Shown piece after piece: positions 53,530 to 61,865 of a DNA stretch of 64,000 nt. A model generated the notes under the pieces. It was not told the origin of the DNA and did not search any database. It saw only the letters and a list, made by a program, of their open reading frames with translations. The stretch comes from Chroococcopsis sp964623815 (GTDB lineage: Bacteria > Cyanobacteriota > Cyanobacteriia > Cyanobacteriales > Microcystaceae), in assembly GCA_964623815.1 (NCBI GenBank), contig CAZUVR010000010.1, positions 25,391-89,390 of the forward strand, given 5' to 3'. The position numbers and the translations under genes were made by a program. Every line of letters begins with the position of its first letter. Within the stretch, counting starts at the first letter, position 1.

Positions 53530-54286
53530 TACAAGTGAATTAATTGCTTTCGATTTTGATGGGGTCATCTGTGATGGCATGAGGGAGTATTTCCAAGTGA
53601 GTAAACGGGCTTACGATCGTATCTGGGACTATGAAATTGCCGCACCAGAAAGCTTAGAACCTCAGTTTATCAAACTCAGACCAGTGATCGAAACAGGTTG
53701 GGAAATGCCCTTACTTTTAAGGGCGATCGTTCTTAAATTTCCCGATGAACAAATTTTCACAGAATGGCCGAACATCGCCAGGCATTTATTAGCTTTAGAC
53801 AAACTTCAGGAAAAGGCTCTATCCGGGTTATTAGACGGAATAAGAGATAAATGGATCGAAAATGATTTAGACAGTTGGTTAGCCCTACACCGATTTTATC
53901 CGGGAATGATTGATAAGCTAACTCAATTATTAGAATCCTCCACCCAAATCTATATCATCAGCACTAAAGAAAGCCGCTTTATCAAACGACTCTTAGAAAT
54001 AGGGGGTGTAGATTTTCCCGACGATAAATTATTCGGCAAAGAAATTAAACAACCTAAATACGAAACTCTGCGTCAAATCCTTAAAAAAAACCATATCTCA
54101 CCTGAGAATGTTTGGTTTATCGAAGACCGGTTAGAGGCTTTAAACTTGGTAGCCGAACAACCTGATTTAAACGCTGTAAATTTATATCTAGCCGATTGGG
54201 GATATAATACCCAAGCCACAAGAGACTCTTTAAATAATAATCCCCGCATTAAGTTATTAAACCTGGAGGAATTTATTTCATGTTAG
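53519..54286 (+). CDS. HAD-superfamily hydrolase
   Basis: 255 residues. The HAD nucleophile motif AFDFDGVICDG is at residues 10-20, the second motif STKESRF near 145 and the third WFIEDRLEAL near 200. A helical cap domain lies between. The family removes phosphate from small molecules or acts on phosphoproteins; substrate unknown. Overlaps the MFS gene by 11 bases and the NurA-like gene by seven, so all three form one operon. Confidence 0.85.
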   Translation: MPYNTSELIAFDFDGVICDGMREYFQVSKRAYDRIWDYEIAAPESLEPQFIKLRPVIETGWEMPLLLRAIVLKFPDEQIFTEWPNIARHLLALDKLQEKALSGLLDGIRDKWIENDLDSWLALHRFYPGMIDKLTQLLESSTQIYIISTKESRFIKRLLEIGGVDFPDDKLFGKEIKQPKYETLRQILKKNHISPENVWFIEDRLEALNLVAEQPDLNAVNLYLADWGYNTQATRDSLNNNPRIKLLNLEEFISC

Positions 54287-55476
54287 ACCTAGCAAAATTA
54301 GCGGGACAATTTCCAGGTATCAGCCAACATTTTAAAAAAGAAGTAGCCGCAAGTAAACAGAGAGTAACTAAAGCTAGTTATTTATTAAATCAAATTAAAG
54401 AGAGACAGGAACAGTTAATAGAAATCCATAAAGATTGGCACGATCGATTTATTTTCTCCGCCGCCGTACCCATCGAACCGATCGATACTCGCATGCCCAT
54501 TTCTGCCGCTCCTTATAGTCATAGCGTTTTTGCCACCGATGGCTCACAGATAGCCCCTTCTCACCACGAAATTGCCTATTGCTATTTAATCAATGTCGGC
54601 AGAGTGATGTTACATTACGGGCAGAATTTACATCCCCTTCTCGATAGCATTCCCGCTGTTTATTACAAATCGGAAGATATTTATATCTCTAAACAATGGG
54701 GGATTAAAGTAGAGGAATGGATGAGCTATCGGCGCACGGTATTGGAAGCGCAGATGTTAGCGGAAATGGCTAACCGTTGGGTTAGGCCCCCTGGTGCCCA
54801 CTACGAACCGAATTTAGCCCTAACCGACGGCTCGCTCATCTACTGGTTTATCGATGGACTGCCCGCAGAAGCGAAAGAGCAAATCCTACCTCCGATTCAA
54901 TCTGCCTGGGAGCTATTAAAAGAGTCGAGAATACCTCTGATGGGATACATCAGCGCCTCTCGCAGTATGGAGGGGATAAACTTTCTGCGTCTTCAGGCTT
55001 GCCCCCACCTCACCCCTAACTGTACGATGAATTGCGGCGATTTAGGAGAAGAAGCCGCCCCCTGTCGCGTCATCGATCCATTGAGAGACGCTTCTCTATG
55101 GGGATTCCTATTGAATCCTGGGGAGCGAGGCCCATTATGGCAGAGTTATTTGAGGATTTTAGATTCTTACGAACCGGAGCAGCGAATTTATTTCTGTTAC
55201 GTCAATGTCGGTACAGAAATAGCGCGGATAGAGGTGCCGGCTTGGGTAGCGGAAGATAAGGAATTGTTCGATCAATCTCTGAGTATCATGTTAGCCCAGG
55301 TGAGTAAGGGTTATGGTTATCCGGTAGCCCTAGCCGAGGCGCACAATCAGGCGGTAATTAGGAGCGGTGACAGAACCCGCTTTTTCGCCCTCCTCGAACA
55401 GGAGATGATTAAAGCCGGTATGCACAATGTGGGCACTTCCTATAAGGAAGCCCGCAAGCGCGGTAGTATCGCCTGA
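54280..55476 (+). CDS. NurA-domain nuclease
   Basis: 398 residues. A coiled N-terminus is followed by the NurA domain with SVFATDGSQIAPSHHE (metal-binding Asp) and ALTDGSLIYWFIDG, then VPAWVAEDKELF and GYPVALAEAHNQAVI late in the protein. NurA-type enzymes are Mn-dependent 5'-3' exonuclease/endonucleases in double-strand break repair, usually with HerA in archaea; no HerA-type gene is adjacent here. GGAGGA precedes the ATG. Confidence 0.82.
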   Translation: MLDLAKLAGQFPGISQHFKKEVAASKQRVTKASYLLNQIKERQEQLIEIHKDWHDRFIFSAAVPIEPIDTRMPISAAPYSHSVFATDGSQIAPSHHEIAYCYLINVGRVMLHYGQNLHPLLDSIPAVYYKSEDIYISKQWGIKVEEWMSYRRTVLEAQMLAEMANRWVRPPGAHYEPNLALTDGSLIYWFIDGLPAEAKEQILPPIQSAWELLKESRIPLMGYISASRSMEGINFLRLQACPHLTPNCTMNCGDLGEEAAPCRVIDPLRDASLWGFLLNPGERGPLWQSYLRILDSYEPEQRIYFCYVNVGTEIARIEVPAWVAEDKELFDQSLSIMLAQVSKGYGYPVALAEAHNQAVIRSGDRTRFFALLEQEMIKAGMHNVGTSYKEARKRGSIA

Positions 55477-55592
55477 TTAATCCTTACACAGTAAGACAAG
55501 AAGGTTAGTTAGGACTAAACAAAAACTTTACAAGGCCATACGCCGAAACCTGCAAAAATTTTAGATTGCCGCCTATAAGGGTCTATATGTCG

Positions 55593-56717
55593 CTACAGGT
55601 AAACAAACTGAGCCGAATTATTGAGAGTTAAGGAAGGTAAAGATTGATTTTGTACTACTGCGATCAACTCGTTGTAAGTAGAAGGCCCAAAACCTTTCAA
55701 CCCAGTCGATCGTGAAGCATAAATGCCAGTTCCACTGATACCGTTGTTGGAATAGCTCAGTAGTCTATAGTTGGAGCTTGAACCAGAAAGTTGAATGGTA
55801 TCGCCGGCTGTAAAATCAGTTATTCTGGCAAAGCCTTCCACTGCTCCAATAGCACGTATATATCCATCGTTGTAGAAAATTTTCCCCGATTCTCCCAGTA
55901 CAAAACGATCGTTTCCACCATTACCCACTAGGCTATCTACTTCTCCTATACCAGGAAATGAAGCCGTAGCCTCCACCCCTATCAACCGATTAGCACCGTT
56001 TGAACCGAAAAGCGAATCGTTGCCTCTTCCGCCAATCAAAGTATCATCTTGGTTAGCTAAAATTAAACTTCCGTTAGCATATCCATAGATTGTATCGTTA
56101 CCCGCACCTCCATTGAGTAAATCAGTGCCACCGTCACCTTGAAGATAATCGTTACCCGCTCCCCCGAAGATGTTATCGTTGCCTTGCCCACCCGAAAGGG
56201 TCACGTTACCGCTAAAATTAGTAGCATTTAAAGTGTTATTACTAGCTCCTCCAAATAGCCGTGCCGATTCAATACTAGTGAGAGTATCTACAGTCTGATC
56301 GCTTCCTGAAAGGGTTGTTAGAGAATTATTAGTGAGGGTAAAGTTGAAATTACCAACCTCGTACAACTGATCGTTTCCAGTCCCACCGTCAATAAAATCC
56401 GCCCCCTGTCCACCAGAGATAATATCATTGTCAGCGTCCCCGTAAAGGTTGTCACTTCCCGCACCTCCATAAAGCTGATCGTTTCCTGACCTTCCCATCA
56501 GCTCATCATTACCGCCCTCTCCATAGATGGTATCATTCCCCTGGTCTCCGTAAATTTCATCATCTAAACCGTTAGAAGAAGAGTTGGACACACCACCATC
56601 ACCATAGATAACATCGTCTCCTTCGCGGCCACGAATGACATCTACTCCTAATGATCCCCAAATAAAGTCAGCAAGGGCTGTACCTTCAATAAATCCGCTA
56701 CCTCTAATGTTTGCCAT
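55593..56717 (-). CDS. RTX-type calcium-binding repeat protein
   Basis: 374 residues. Two blocks of nonapeptide repeats of the GGxGxDxxx type are seen: about 20-115 (GREGDDVIYGDGG, GNDTIYGEGGND, GGAGSDNLYGDAD) and about 170-265 (GGQGNDNIFGGAGND, GGAGNDTIYGYANG, GGRGNDSLFGSNG). These form calcium-binding beta-rolls in proteins secreted by type I systems. No N-terminal signal peptide is present, as expected for that route. No enzyme domain is visible, so it may be an S-layer, adhesion or motility-sheath protein. Confidence 0.85.
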   Translation of the reverse strand: MANIRGSGFIEGTALADFIWGSLGVDVIRGREGDDVIYGDGGVSNSSSNGLDDEIYGDQGNDTIYGEGGNDELMGRSGNDQLYGGAGSDNLYGDADNDIISGGQGADFIDGGTGNDQLYEVGNFNFTLTNNSLTTLSGSDQTVDTLTSIESARLFGGASNNTLNATNFSGNVTLSGGQGNDNIFGGAGNDYLQGDGGTDLLNGGAGNDTIYGYANGSLILANQDDTLIGGRGNDSLFGSNGANRLIGVEATASFPGIGEVDSLVGNGGNDRFVLGESGKIFYNDGYIRAIGAVEGFARITDFTAGDTIQLSGSSSNYRLLSYSNNGISGTGIYASRSTGLKGFGPSTYNELIAVVQNQSLPSLTLNNSAQFVYL

Positions 56718-56741
56718 GTCATACCTTTATAGAATAATCCC

Positions 56742-57152
56742 CTAGGAGGGGGAACGATTGGGATAATTAATCCTTAAAACTAATTCTACTAAATCCTCAA
56801 TATTATTAATCCTTACTTCATTAGCTAAATAGTCAATGCCGCGATGTAAATGTAAGCGAAATTGTTGGCTTAAAGTCTGTTTGTCCGTGTCTAGACCATC
56901 ATTGTAACACCTTTGTTTAAGAGCTATTAATAATATATCTCCTATATCACCGCCGAAAACTTTCCAAGTCATTTCCACATTACTATCACCAGTAATATGA
57001 ATAGATTGAGGAGCATCCGGTAGGGATAGAGATAAACAGAAAGCCCAACGACAGAGAATATTCCACTGCTCTATCTTGGTGGCGCGTTTTAAACGGGTTA
57101 ATTGTTCCTTAGCCGCTTCCGATAGGCGAAATCGTTCGATCGCAGATTCCAT
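56742..57152 (-). CDS. dndE: DndE-family DNA phosphorothioation protein (orphan)
   Basis: 136 residues. FRLSEAAKEQLTRLKRATKI followed by NILCRWAFCLSLS, then NVEMTWKVFGG and LHLHRGIDYLANEV, matches cyanobacterial DndE, a small protein of the Dnd system that replaces a non-bridging phosphate oxygen of DNA with sulfur. No dndB, dndC or dndD is in the window. It overlaps the cobaltochelatase gene by 44 bases and has GAGGAG right before the ATG, so it is expressed with that operon. Confidence 0.82.
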   Translation of the reverse strand: MESAIERFRLSEAAKEQLTRLKRATKIEQWNILCRWAFCLSLSLPDAPQSIHITGDSNVEMTWKVFGGDIGDILLIALKQRCYNDGLDTDKQTLSQQFRLHLHRGIDYLANEVRINNIEDLVELVLRINYPNRSPS

Positions 57153-57861
57153 ACAACTCCTCGCTAATTATCCTCGCTAATTTTACATCAGCTCCTAAAG
57201 GCGAGCATAAATTCAACTCTAAAAGCGCGTATCGATCGTGTAGTACCTTTACTTTTTCGGCTATGCCATCGATAATGCCTCCCTCGAATAAAAAATAAGG
57301 GACAATATCTATAGATTTTTTGCCCTCATTTACTAACATTTCTACTGCCGTTTCCAGCCCCGGACTAACTGCCCAATAAGCGGCCACAGCCCCCAGATGT
57401 TGAGCTATATAATTGACTTGTTCTATTCCTTCGGGTCGGCGGCTACCGTGAGAAAGTAATATCCTTCCCCGATTATTTCCTGCTGGAAACTTTTCCGAGA
57501 TTAGAGAAACTATTCCCCCATAATTGCCCAAATAATTACATAAATATAGTTCCGTATTCGTGTGATAACTTGCTATTTTTATCTCTTCGGGAATATCTAC
57601 TCTAACATGAACACCGGGTAGCAGAAAAAGAGGCACGATATATAAACGGGATGCCCCTAATTTCTTCTGTCTTTCCGCCAAATTGATGATGACTTCCTGT
57701 AGGGGGATAGGAGTTAATTCGAGGAAAGCTTTTTCGACTATTACCCCGCTTTGGTGATAACTTAACTCTTGACGAACTAAATCCGTTAGCTTCTCTGCCC
57801 CTAACTGCGATCGTACATCTCTACTACCATGAAACACCAAGAGATAGATATTACGGTTCAT
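57109..57861 (-). CDS. Sirohydrochlorin chelatase-like protein (CbiX/SirB family)
   Basis: 250 residues with two ferrochelatase-like halves: LLVFHGSRDVRSQLGAEKL and RLYIVPLFLLPGVHVRVDIP in the first, RILLSHGSRRPEGIEQVNYI and IVPYFLFEGGIIDGI in the second. The family inserts Co or Fe into sirohydrochlorin for cobalamin or sirohaem. HGS in each half marks the metal site. Its start overlaps the cofH stop in an ATGA, and its end overlaps dndE by 44 bases. Metal specificity cannot be told. Confidence 0.85.
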   Translation of the reverse strand: MNRNIYLLVFHGSRDVRSQLGAEKLTDLVRQELSYHQSGVIVEKAFLELTPIPLQEVIINLAERQKKLGASRLYIVPLFLLPGVHVRVDIPEEIKIASYHTNTELYLCNYLGNYGGIVSLISEKFPAGNNRGRILLSHGSRRPEGIEQVNYIAQHLGAVAAYWAVSPGLETAVEMLVNEGKKSIDIVPYFLFEGGIIDGIAEKVKVLHDRYALLELNLCSPLGADVKLARIISEELYGICDRTISPIGSG

Positions 57862-58997
57862 AAATAATTATATAGAGTATCTCTCTGACGATAGGGACGA
57901 TAGATCGATTCAATCGCCCCCTGTAATTCTTCCACCGTCATACAGGTGCCGCCCTTAGCCCCCGCCATCGTGGTAATATGTTCCTCCATCAAGGTGCCAC
58001 CAATATCGTTACAGCCCCAATTTAGAGCTTTTGTCGCCCCTGATAACCCCAACTTCACCCAACTGGGTTGATGATTGGCTATCCAGTTACCTAGATAAAT
58101 CCTCGCCACCGCAGTCAATAATAAATTATCCTCTAAAACTGGTTGGTCACGCCCTACCCGATGACGTAAGGGCTTAGGTGCCGACTCACCCACGAAAGGC
58201 AAGAGGATAAACTCAGTAATCTTAGCCTCATACTCCTTTTCTACTGCCTGCCGTTGTAGGCGACGTAATTTTTCTAAATGGGCGATTTGCTGTCTCGGCG
58301 TTTCGATGTGTCCGGAGAGCAGAGTCGAGGTGGTGGGCATACCCAGACGGTGGGCCGTGCCCACTATTTCTAACCAGGTTTCGCTATCGATTTTCTCTGG
58401 ACATATCACCCGCCTTACCTCGTCGTCTAACACTTCTGCCGCTGTGCCCGGCATCGAGCCGACTCCCGCCGACTGTAGGGCAGAAATTACCTTTTCGTAA
58501 CTAATGCCATCTTCCCGGGCGATAAACTGTACCTCCTGGGGCGAAAAGGCGTGAAGGTGGAGCGAGGGAAATTCCGTTTTTATACTCTTGACTATATCGA
58601 CGTAGTATAGGAGGGAACTACTTAAGTGTTTAGCCTTAGGGTTTAACCCCCCCTGCATACAAATCTCAGTAGATCCTCGGGCTACCGCACCGGCTGCCTT
58701 TTCCAAAATCTGCCCCGTATTCAGCCAGAAAGCGAACTCTTCCCCCTCATCCCGACGGAAGGCACAAAAACTGCAGTGCTGCTCGCAAATATTGGTGAAG
58801 TTGATATTGCGATTGATCACATACGTTACCGTATGGCCCACCTGTCGAACTCTGAGAGCGTCCGCAATTTGTCGTATCCCCTCGATAATCTCGGGGCTTG
58901 TCTGTTGCAGTAGGATTAAACCTTCATCGGGAGATAAATCTTCCCCCGCTGAGGCTCGGGAGAGAATGAAATCTATACTGGGTTCGGTGGTGATCAC
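57858..58997 (-). CDS. cofH: FO synthase subunit 2 (radical SAM, CofH)
   Basis: 379 residues. The radical-SAM cluster is C71-x3-C75-x2-C78 (CEQHCSFC), with GSTEICMQGGLNP, and GTAAEVLDD as in CofH. With CofG it joins tyrosine to the flavin precursor to make the deazaflavin FO, used in cyanobacteria as antenna of photolyases. The only suitable start is GTG at 58997. Its stop forms ATGA with the chelatase start. cofG is not in this window. Confidence 0.92.
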   Translation of the reverse strand: MITTEPSIDFILSRASAGEDLSPDEGLILLQQTSPEIIEGIRQIADALRVRQVGHTVTYVINRNINFTNICEQHCSFCAFRRDEGEEFAFWLNTGQILEKAAGAVARGSTEICMQGGLNPKAKHLSSSLLYYVDIVKSIKTEFPSLHLHAFSPQEVQFIAREDGISYEKVISALQSAGVGSMPGTAAEVLDDEVRRVICPEKIDSETWLEIVGTAHRLGMPTTSTLLSGHIETPRQQIAHLEKLRRLQRQAVEKEYEAKITEFILLPFVGESAPKPLRHRVGRDQPVLEDNLLLTAVARIYLGNWIANHQPSWVKLGLSGATKALNWGCNDIGGTLMEEHITTMAGAKGGTCMTVEELQGAIESIYRPYRQRDTLYNYL

Positions 58998-59028
58998 GGA
59001 GGGGGCGATAATATCAGCATTTTTATTA

Positions 59029-59643
59029 TTATCGCTCTTGTTTTACGCGATCGGGTACACCCGTAGGGGAGAGATTAGCTATCCTCCTCAAGTTCTGACA
59101 GCGTATCAATTCCACGAAGGATAAAGCCCTTCTCCCTTCCATATCCGCTATAGTCTCGATCGCCGAGAGGAGTTGTCTGGCGGCTTCGGTTTCTGAGTAA
59201 CCGCGTCGGGTAGCCACCTTAATCGCCACTTCATCGGCTTCTATTTCTCTGGCGGTGCTATTATTATTACGCCAAACCTGTTGACCCGCCAGAGCGGTTA
59301 GGGCACCTCCGGCGACGATTCCCACCGCATCCCCTTGAACGATTTGCGCGGTTAAAACCAATAGACCGGCTACCGTCACGCCTTGATATATATCCGGCTT
59401 AAACCATTTTACGCCCGTTAGACCGACTACTGCCCTCAATAAAGTCAAGTCTCGTTCGCCCCTAGATAATTTGCGCCACAAATCAAAATTTATGTATATG
59501 GGTCTTGTCCCGCGTTGCCAGGGCAGGGGAAAAACAGTGTCAATAGCCTTGGTCTGTTGAGGTTTACTGACTATTCTCGTCAACATTCTCCCGGAAGCCG
59601 GCATTAAATCCAGTAAATGACTAATTTCGGTGTCTTGATTCAT
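59029..59643 (-). CDS. DUF3318 membrane-associated protein
   Basis: 204 residues. The opening ISHLLDLMPASGRMLTRIV and the following FPLPWQRGTRPIYINFDLW match the cyanobacterial DUF3318 family. A hydrophobic pair (about 92-125) may enter the membrane, and EIEADEVAIKVATRRGY resembles an M48-type acidic helix without a clear HExxH. Function unknown. It starts 27 bases after the small gene at 59671. Confidence 0.75.
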   Translation of the reverse strand: MNQDTEISHLLDLMPASGRMLTRIVSKPQQTKAIDTVFPLPWQRGTRPIYINFDLWRKLSRGERDLTLLRAVVGLTGVKWFKPDIYQGVTVAGLLVLTAQIVQGDAVGIVAGGALTALAGQQVWRNNNSTAREIEADEVAIKVATRRGYSETEAARQLLSAIETIADMEGRRALSFVELIRCQNLRRIANLSPTGVPDRVKQER

Positions 59644-59670
59644 GTCTGGGGCTACTCATGGTTCTCTTAA

Positions 59671-59850
59671 TCAATGAGTATAATGGCTTTTGGACGCGAG
59701 ATTCTTCTTCAAACAAGTTTCTAAGAGTTGAATTTTGTATAGATACCAAAATCTCTGGGGCCGCCACACGGAAGCGTAATAGGGGTCAAAGAGAGGTTGA
59801 TTGAGATATTGCCAGACGGGATGACAAACTTGTTTAACTTTCCACATCAT
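59671..59850 (-). CDS. Small aromatic-rich protein (59 residues)
   Basis: An open frame of 59 codons from ATG 59850 (or 59847) to TGA at 59671. It reads MMWKVKQVCHPVWQYLNQ, then a stretch rich in Trp, Tyr and Phe, and ends ASKSHYTH; it has five Trp and seven Tyr and is basic. AAGGAA lies 12 bases before the first ATG, and it is 27 bases upstream of the DUF3318 gene on the same strand. The composition is unlike random sequence and the placement suggests a co-transcribed small protein. Function unknown. Confidence 0.6.
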   Translation of the reverse strand: MMWKVKQVCHPVWQYLNQPLFDPYYASVWRPQRFWYLYKIQLLETCLKKNLASKSHYTH

Positions 59851-60026
59851 GATACAAATTCCTTTTCGAGTGAGACAGCTAGATAAAAATATTAGACTAA
59901 GAAGGCTTGATCTTGGTGATCGAAATCCCTACTTACTAATTTGACAGATTTTACCAATTCTATCTTTACAGGGAACTACTGAAGATTTACCCTCGCTTTC
60001 TCCCTATTAGCGTGATAATACTGAAG

Positions 60027-60863
60027 TTACTGATGTACACTACCGTCGGGTAAAATAGCCCCCTTCAGTATTGCCCCCGTTAATTTCACCATGATACGTT
60101 TACCGTAGCCTATTTTAGCACCGCGTAGATCCGCCCCCGATAGATCCGAGCCGCTTAAATCAGCGCCTATCAAGTTACATTCTTGTAAATTCGCTCCCTT
60201 GAGATTGGCTTCTAGAAGATTAGCCCTAAAAAGATTCGCCCCCTGAAGATTGGCTCTTTCTAAATTGATTTTGTGTAGGAAGCTATCGCTTAAATCGGCG
60301 TGCCTTAAATCGGCTTCCGAAAGATTACGGCTCGATAAATCTTTTTCCTTGAGATTAGCACCTTTGAGATCGGCTTTACTTAAATCTTTATAGTAGGGAC
60401 GGGAGTTAGCATGAGTTTGATGGTGATGTTGGTGCCCGTGATATACGTGTTGGGCGGTTTGATGTTGAGTTTGATGAGAGCTTTGATGCTGGTTTTGATG
60501 AGAGGGTTGAGGCTTGGTTTGATGTTTCGTTTGATGCTTTGTCTGTTGCCCGTTATGATTGTGGGTTTGATGTTCGGTTTTCGTTTTAGTCCTGGTGGAG
60601 CCGCGTTGTTTTACGGTTGAGCTATTACTATGATTAGCGTTAGATAAATCGGGGCTTTTTTGGTGAATTTGGCGCAGTTGTTCCCGAGCATCATTGATTT
60701 CTTGCAATTTCGCCGTTGCTTTCTCTAATAATCTCTGATTATCTTTCGGAATTCGATCGGGATGCCAAACAAATACCAAGTCTTTATACGCTTGGTTGAT
60801 TTCGTCCAGGGATGCGCCCGTTTCTAACCCCAGGGCTTTATAGTATCGATCGAGTTCTACCAT
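60027..60863 (-). CDS. DnaJ-domain protein with His/Gln tract and pentapeptide repeats
   Basis: 278 residues. A J-domain (1-65) with HPD at 34-36 should stimulate a DnaK partner. Residues about 92-155 are a low-complexity tract of HQ, HQT and KHQT words with a HHH run, possibly a metal-binding or flexible linker. From about 160 to the end come pentapeptide repeats (ADLKGANLKE, LSEADLRHADLSD, ANLQGANLFRANLLEANLK), which form a right-handed beta-helix. The J-domain plus pentapeptide plan occurs in cyanobacteria; the client is unknown. Confidence 0.85.
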   Translation of the reverse strand: MVELDRYYKALGLETGASLDEINQAYKDLVFVWHPDRIPKDNQRLLEKATAKLQEINDAREQLRQIHQKSPDLSNANHSNSSTVKQRGSTRTKTKTEHQTHNHNGQQTKHQTKHQTKPQPSHQNQHQSSHQTQHQTAQHVYHGHQHHHQTHANSRPYYKDLSKADLKGANLKEKDLSSRNLSEADLRHADLSDSFLHKINLERANLQGANLFRANLLEANLKGANLQECNLIGADLSGSDLSGADLRGAKIGYGKRIMVKLTGAILKGAILPDGSVHQ

Positions 60864-61053
60864 CCGCCATATACCTCATCAAACGCTATATCTCCTCGAT
60901 TACCCGTACTTATAAGCTTCTGCTACTCCGCCTCCTATGATTATTCTTTTAGCATAGTTTTACTAATGCCCATTTGGTACGGTGATGGCGAAAAATTACG
61001 AAAACTTTTATATTTAAAATTCTCTTAGGGCAAGAATTGTAGCGTACATATCA

Positions 61054-61704
61054 TTACGTCAGTCTTTTTTTCAACTCTCGGATTCTGCGGGTAATCTCGG
61101 GCCAGTCTTTTTCCTTCACCAACTTCTCAGGGAATAAATCACCGGATAAACCTACCGCGATCGCTCCAGCGTTGATAAAATCTAAGGCATTATCTAATGT
61201 GACTCCTCCAGTGGGAATTAAAGGTATCTCACTCAATGGCCCCTGCAAACTTTTAATATAATTGACCCCCCCTAAAGCACCGACGGGAAAAACCTTGACG
61301 CAACTCGCCCCCATCTGCCACGCGGATATTATTTCTGTAGGGGTTAAAGCTCCTGGAATCATCGGCAAACGATTATCAATAGCGATTTCAATTAGGGTTT
61401 GATTGACGTAGGGGGTAAAACAAAATTGTACTCCCGAGTCAACGGCGGATTTTAAATCTTCGGGTGTTAAAACCGTTCCGGTACCGATCGTACATTGAGG
61501 TAAGCTATCCCGTAGATTAGAAATCATTCTACCTGGTTGATAACTATTCCAAGTAATTTCTATTAGCTTTATTCCACCCTCAGCGGCAGATTTTCCCAAA
61601 GATATACCTTCATTTATATCATTGGTACGAATCACAGCTATTACGCATTCACACTTTAACAATTGCCGCCAATGTTTTTGATAATTAGCACTTTTATCAT
61701 TCAT
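61054..61704 (-). CDS. eda: KDPG/KHG aldolase
   Basis: 216 residues from the ATG at 61704; a GTG at 61716 adds four. The Schiff-base lysine is K137 in CVKVFPV, the catalytic Glu is E49 in LIEITW, and GTGTVL and IPTGGV complete the TIM-barrel family signature. The enzyme splits 2-keto-3-deoxy-6-phosphogluconate to pyruvate and glyceraldehyde 3-phosphate in the Entner-Doudoroff pathway. Its 5' region is shared with the divergent start of the split Uma2 gene at 61810. Confidence 0.9.
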   Translation of the reverse strand: MNDKSANYQKHWRQLLKCECVIAVIRTNDINEGISLGKSAAEGGIKLIEITWNSYQPGRMISNLRDSLPQCTIGTGTVLTPEDLKSAVDSGVQFCFTPYVNQTLIEIAIDNRLPMIPGALTPTEIISAWQMGASCVKVFPVGALGGVNYIKSLQGPLSEIPLIPTGGVTLDNALDFINAGAIAVGLSGDLFPEKLVKEKDWPEITRRIRELKKRLT

Positions 61705-61740
61705 ATATTTACTCACTGACTTACTTTTGCAACTTCTTAG

Positions 61741-61757
61741 TTTCGTGAATTACGAAA
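61741..61757. promoter_or_regulatory. Inverted repeat in the eda / Uma2 divergent region
   Basis: TTTCGT GAATT ACGAAA is a perfect 6-base inverted repeat with a 5-base spacer, placed between two divergent starts (61704 and 61810). It may be an operator for either gene. Confidence 0.3.
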
Positions 61758-61775
61758 TTAATATAAAATGGTAAT

Positions 61776-61812
61776 CATAAACAGCCGTATGAACTAGGAG
61801 TACGTGTTTATG
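61776..61812 (+). promoter_or_regulatory. Hairpin enclosing the ribosome binding site of the split Uma2 gene
   Basis: CATAAACA and TGTTTATG form an 8-base stem, continued (after a 2-base bulge) by CGTA/TACG. The loop holds most of TAGGAG, the Shine-Dalgarno element for ATG 61810, and the ATG lies in the 3' arm. In mRNA this would mask translation initiation. Seen directly; the regulatory role is inferred. It could alternatively be read as a structured RNA on the minus strand beyond the tnpB end. Confidence 0.4.
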
Positions 61813-61843
61813 ATGGCTTTAGAATTGAAACGTTTACCGATAT
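61810..61843 (+). pseudogene. 5' fragment of a gene cut by the IS607-type element (probably Uma2)
   Basis: ATGATG with AGGAG nine bases upstream begins a frame reading MMALELKRLPI before it enters the IS terminal repeat at 61844. If the element is removed, the frame continues in phase into the Uma2 reading frame after 63543. This is therefore likely the original start of that gene. The join is inferred, not seen. Confidence 0.5.
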
Positions 61844-61865
61844 ATTTTTGCTAACTTTTGCTAAC
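61844..61865 (-). repeat. IS607-type terminal inverted repeat, tnpB side
   Basis: 22 bases that match the repeat at 63522-63543 in inverted orientation at 19 positions. It overlaps the tnpB stop codon and itself contains two copies of GTTAGCAAAA. Confidence 0.75.

Noticed and set aside
60411..60620. Plus-strand frame of 69 codons rich in Leu, Met and Val
   Set aside because: It is the complement of the His/Gln repeat tract of the DnaJ gene; the hydrophobic look comes from reading CAT/CAA repeats backwards.
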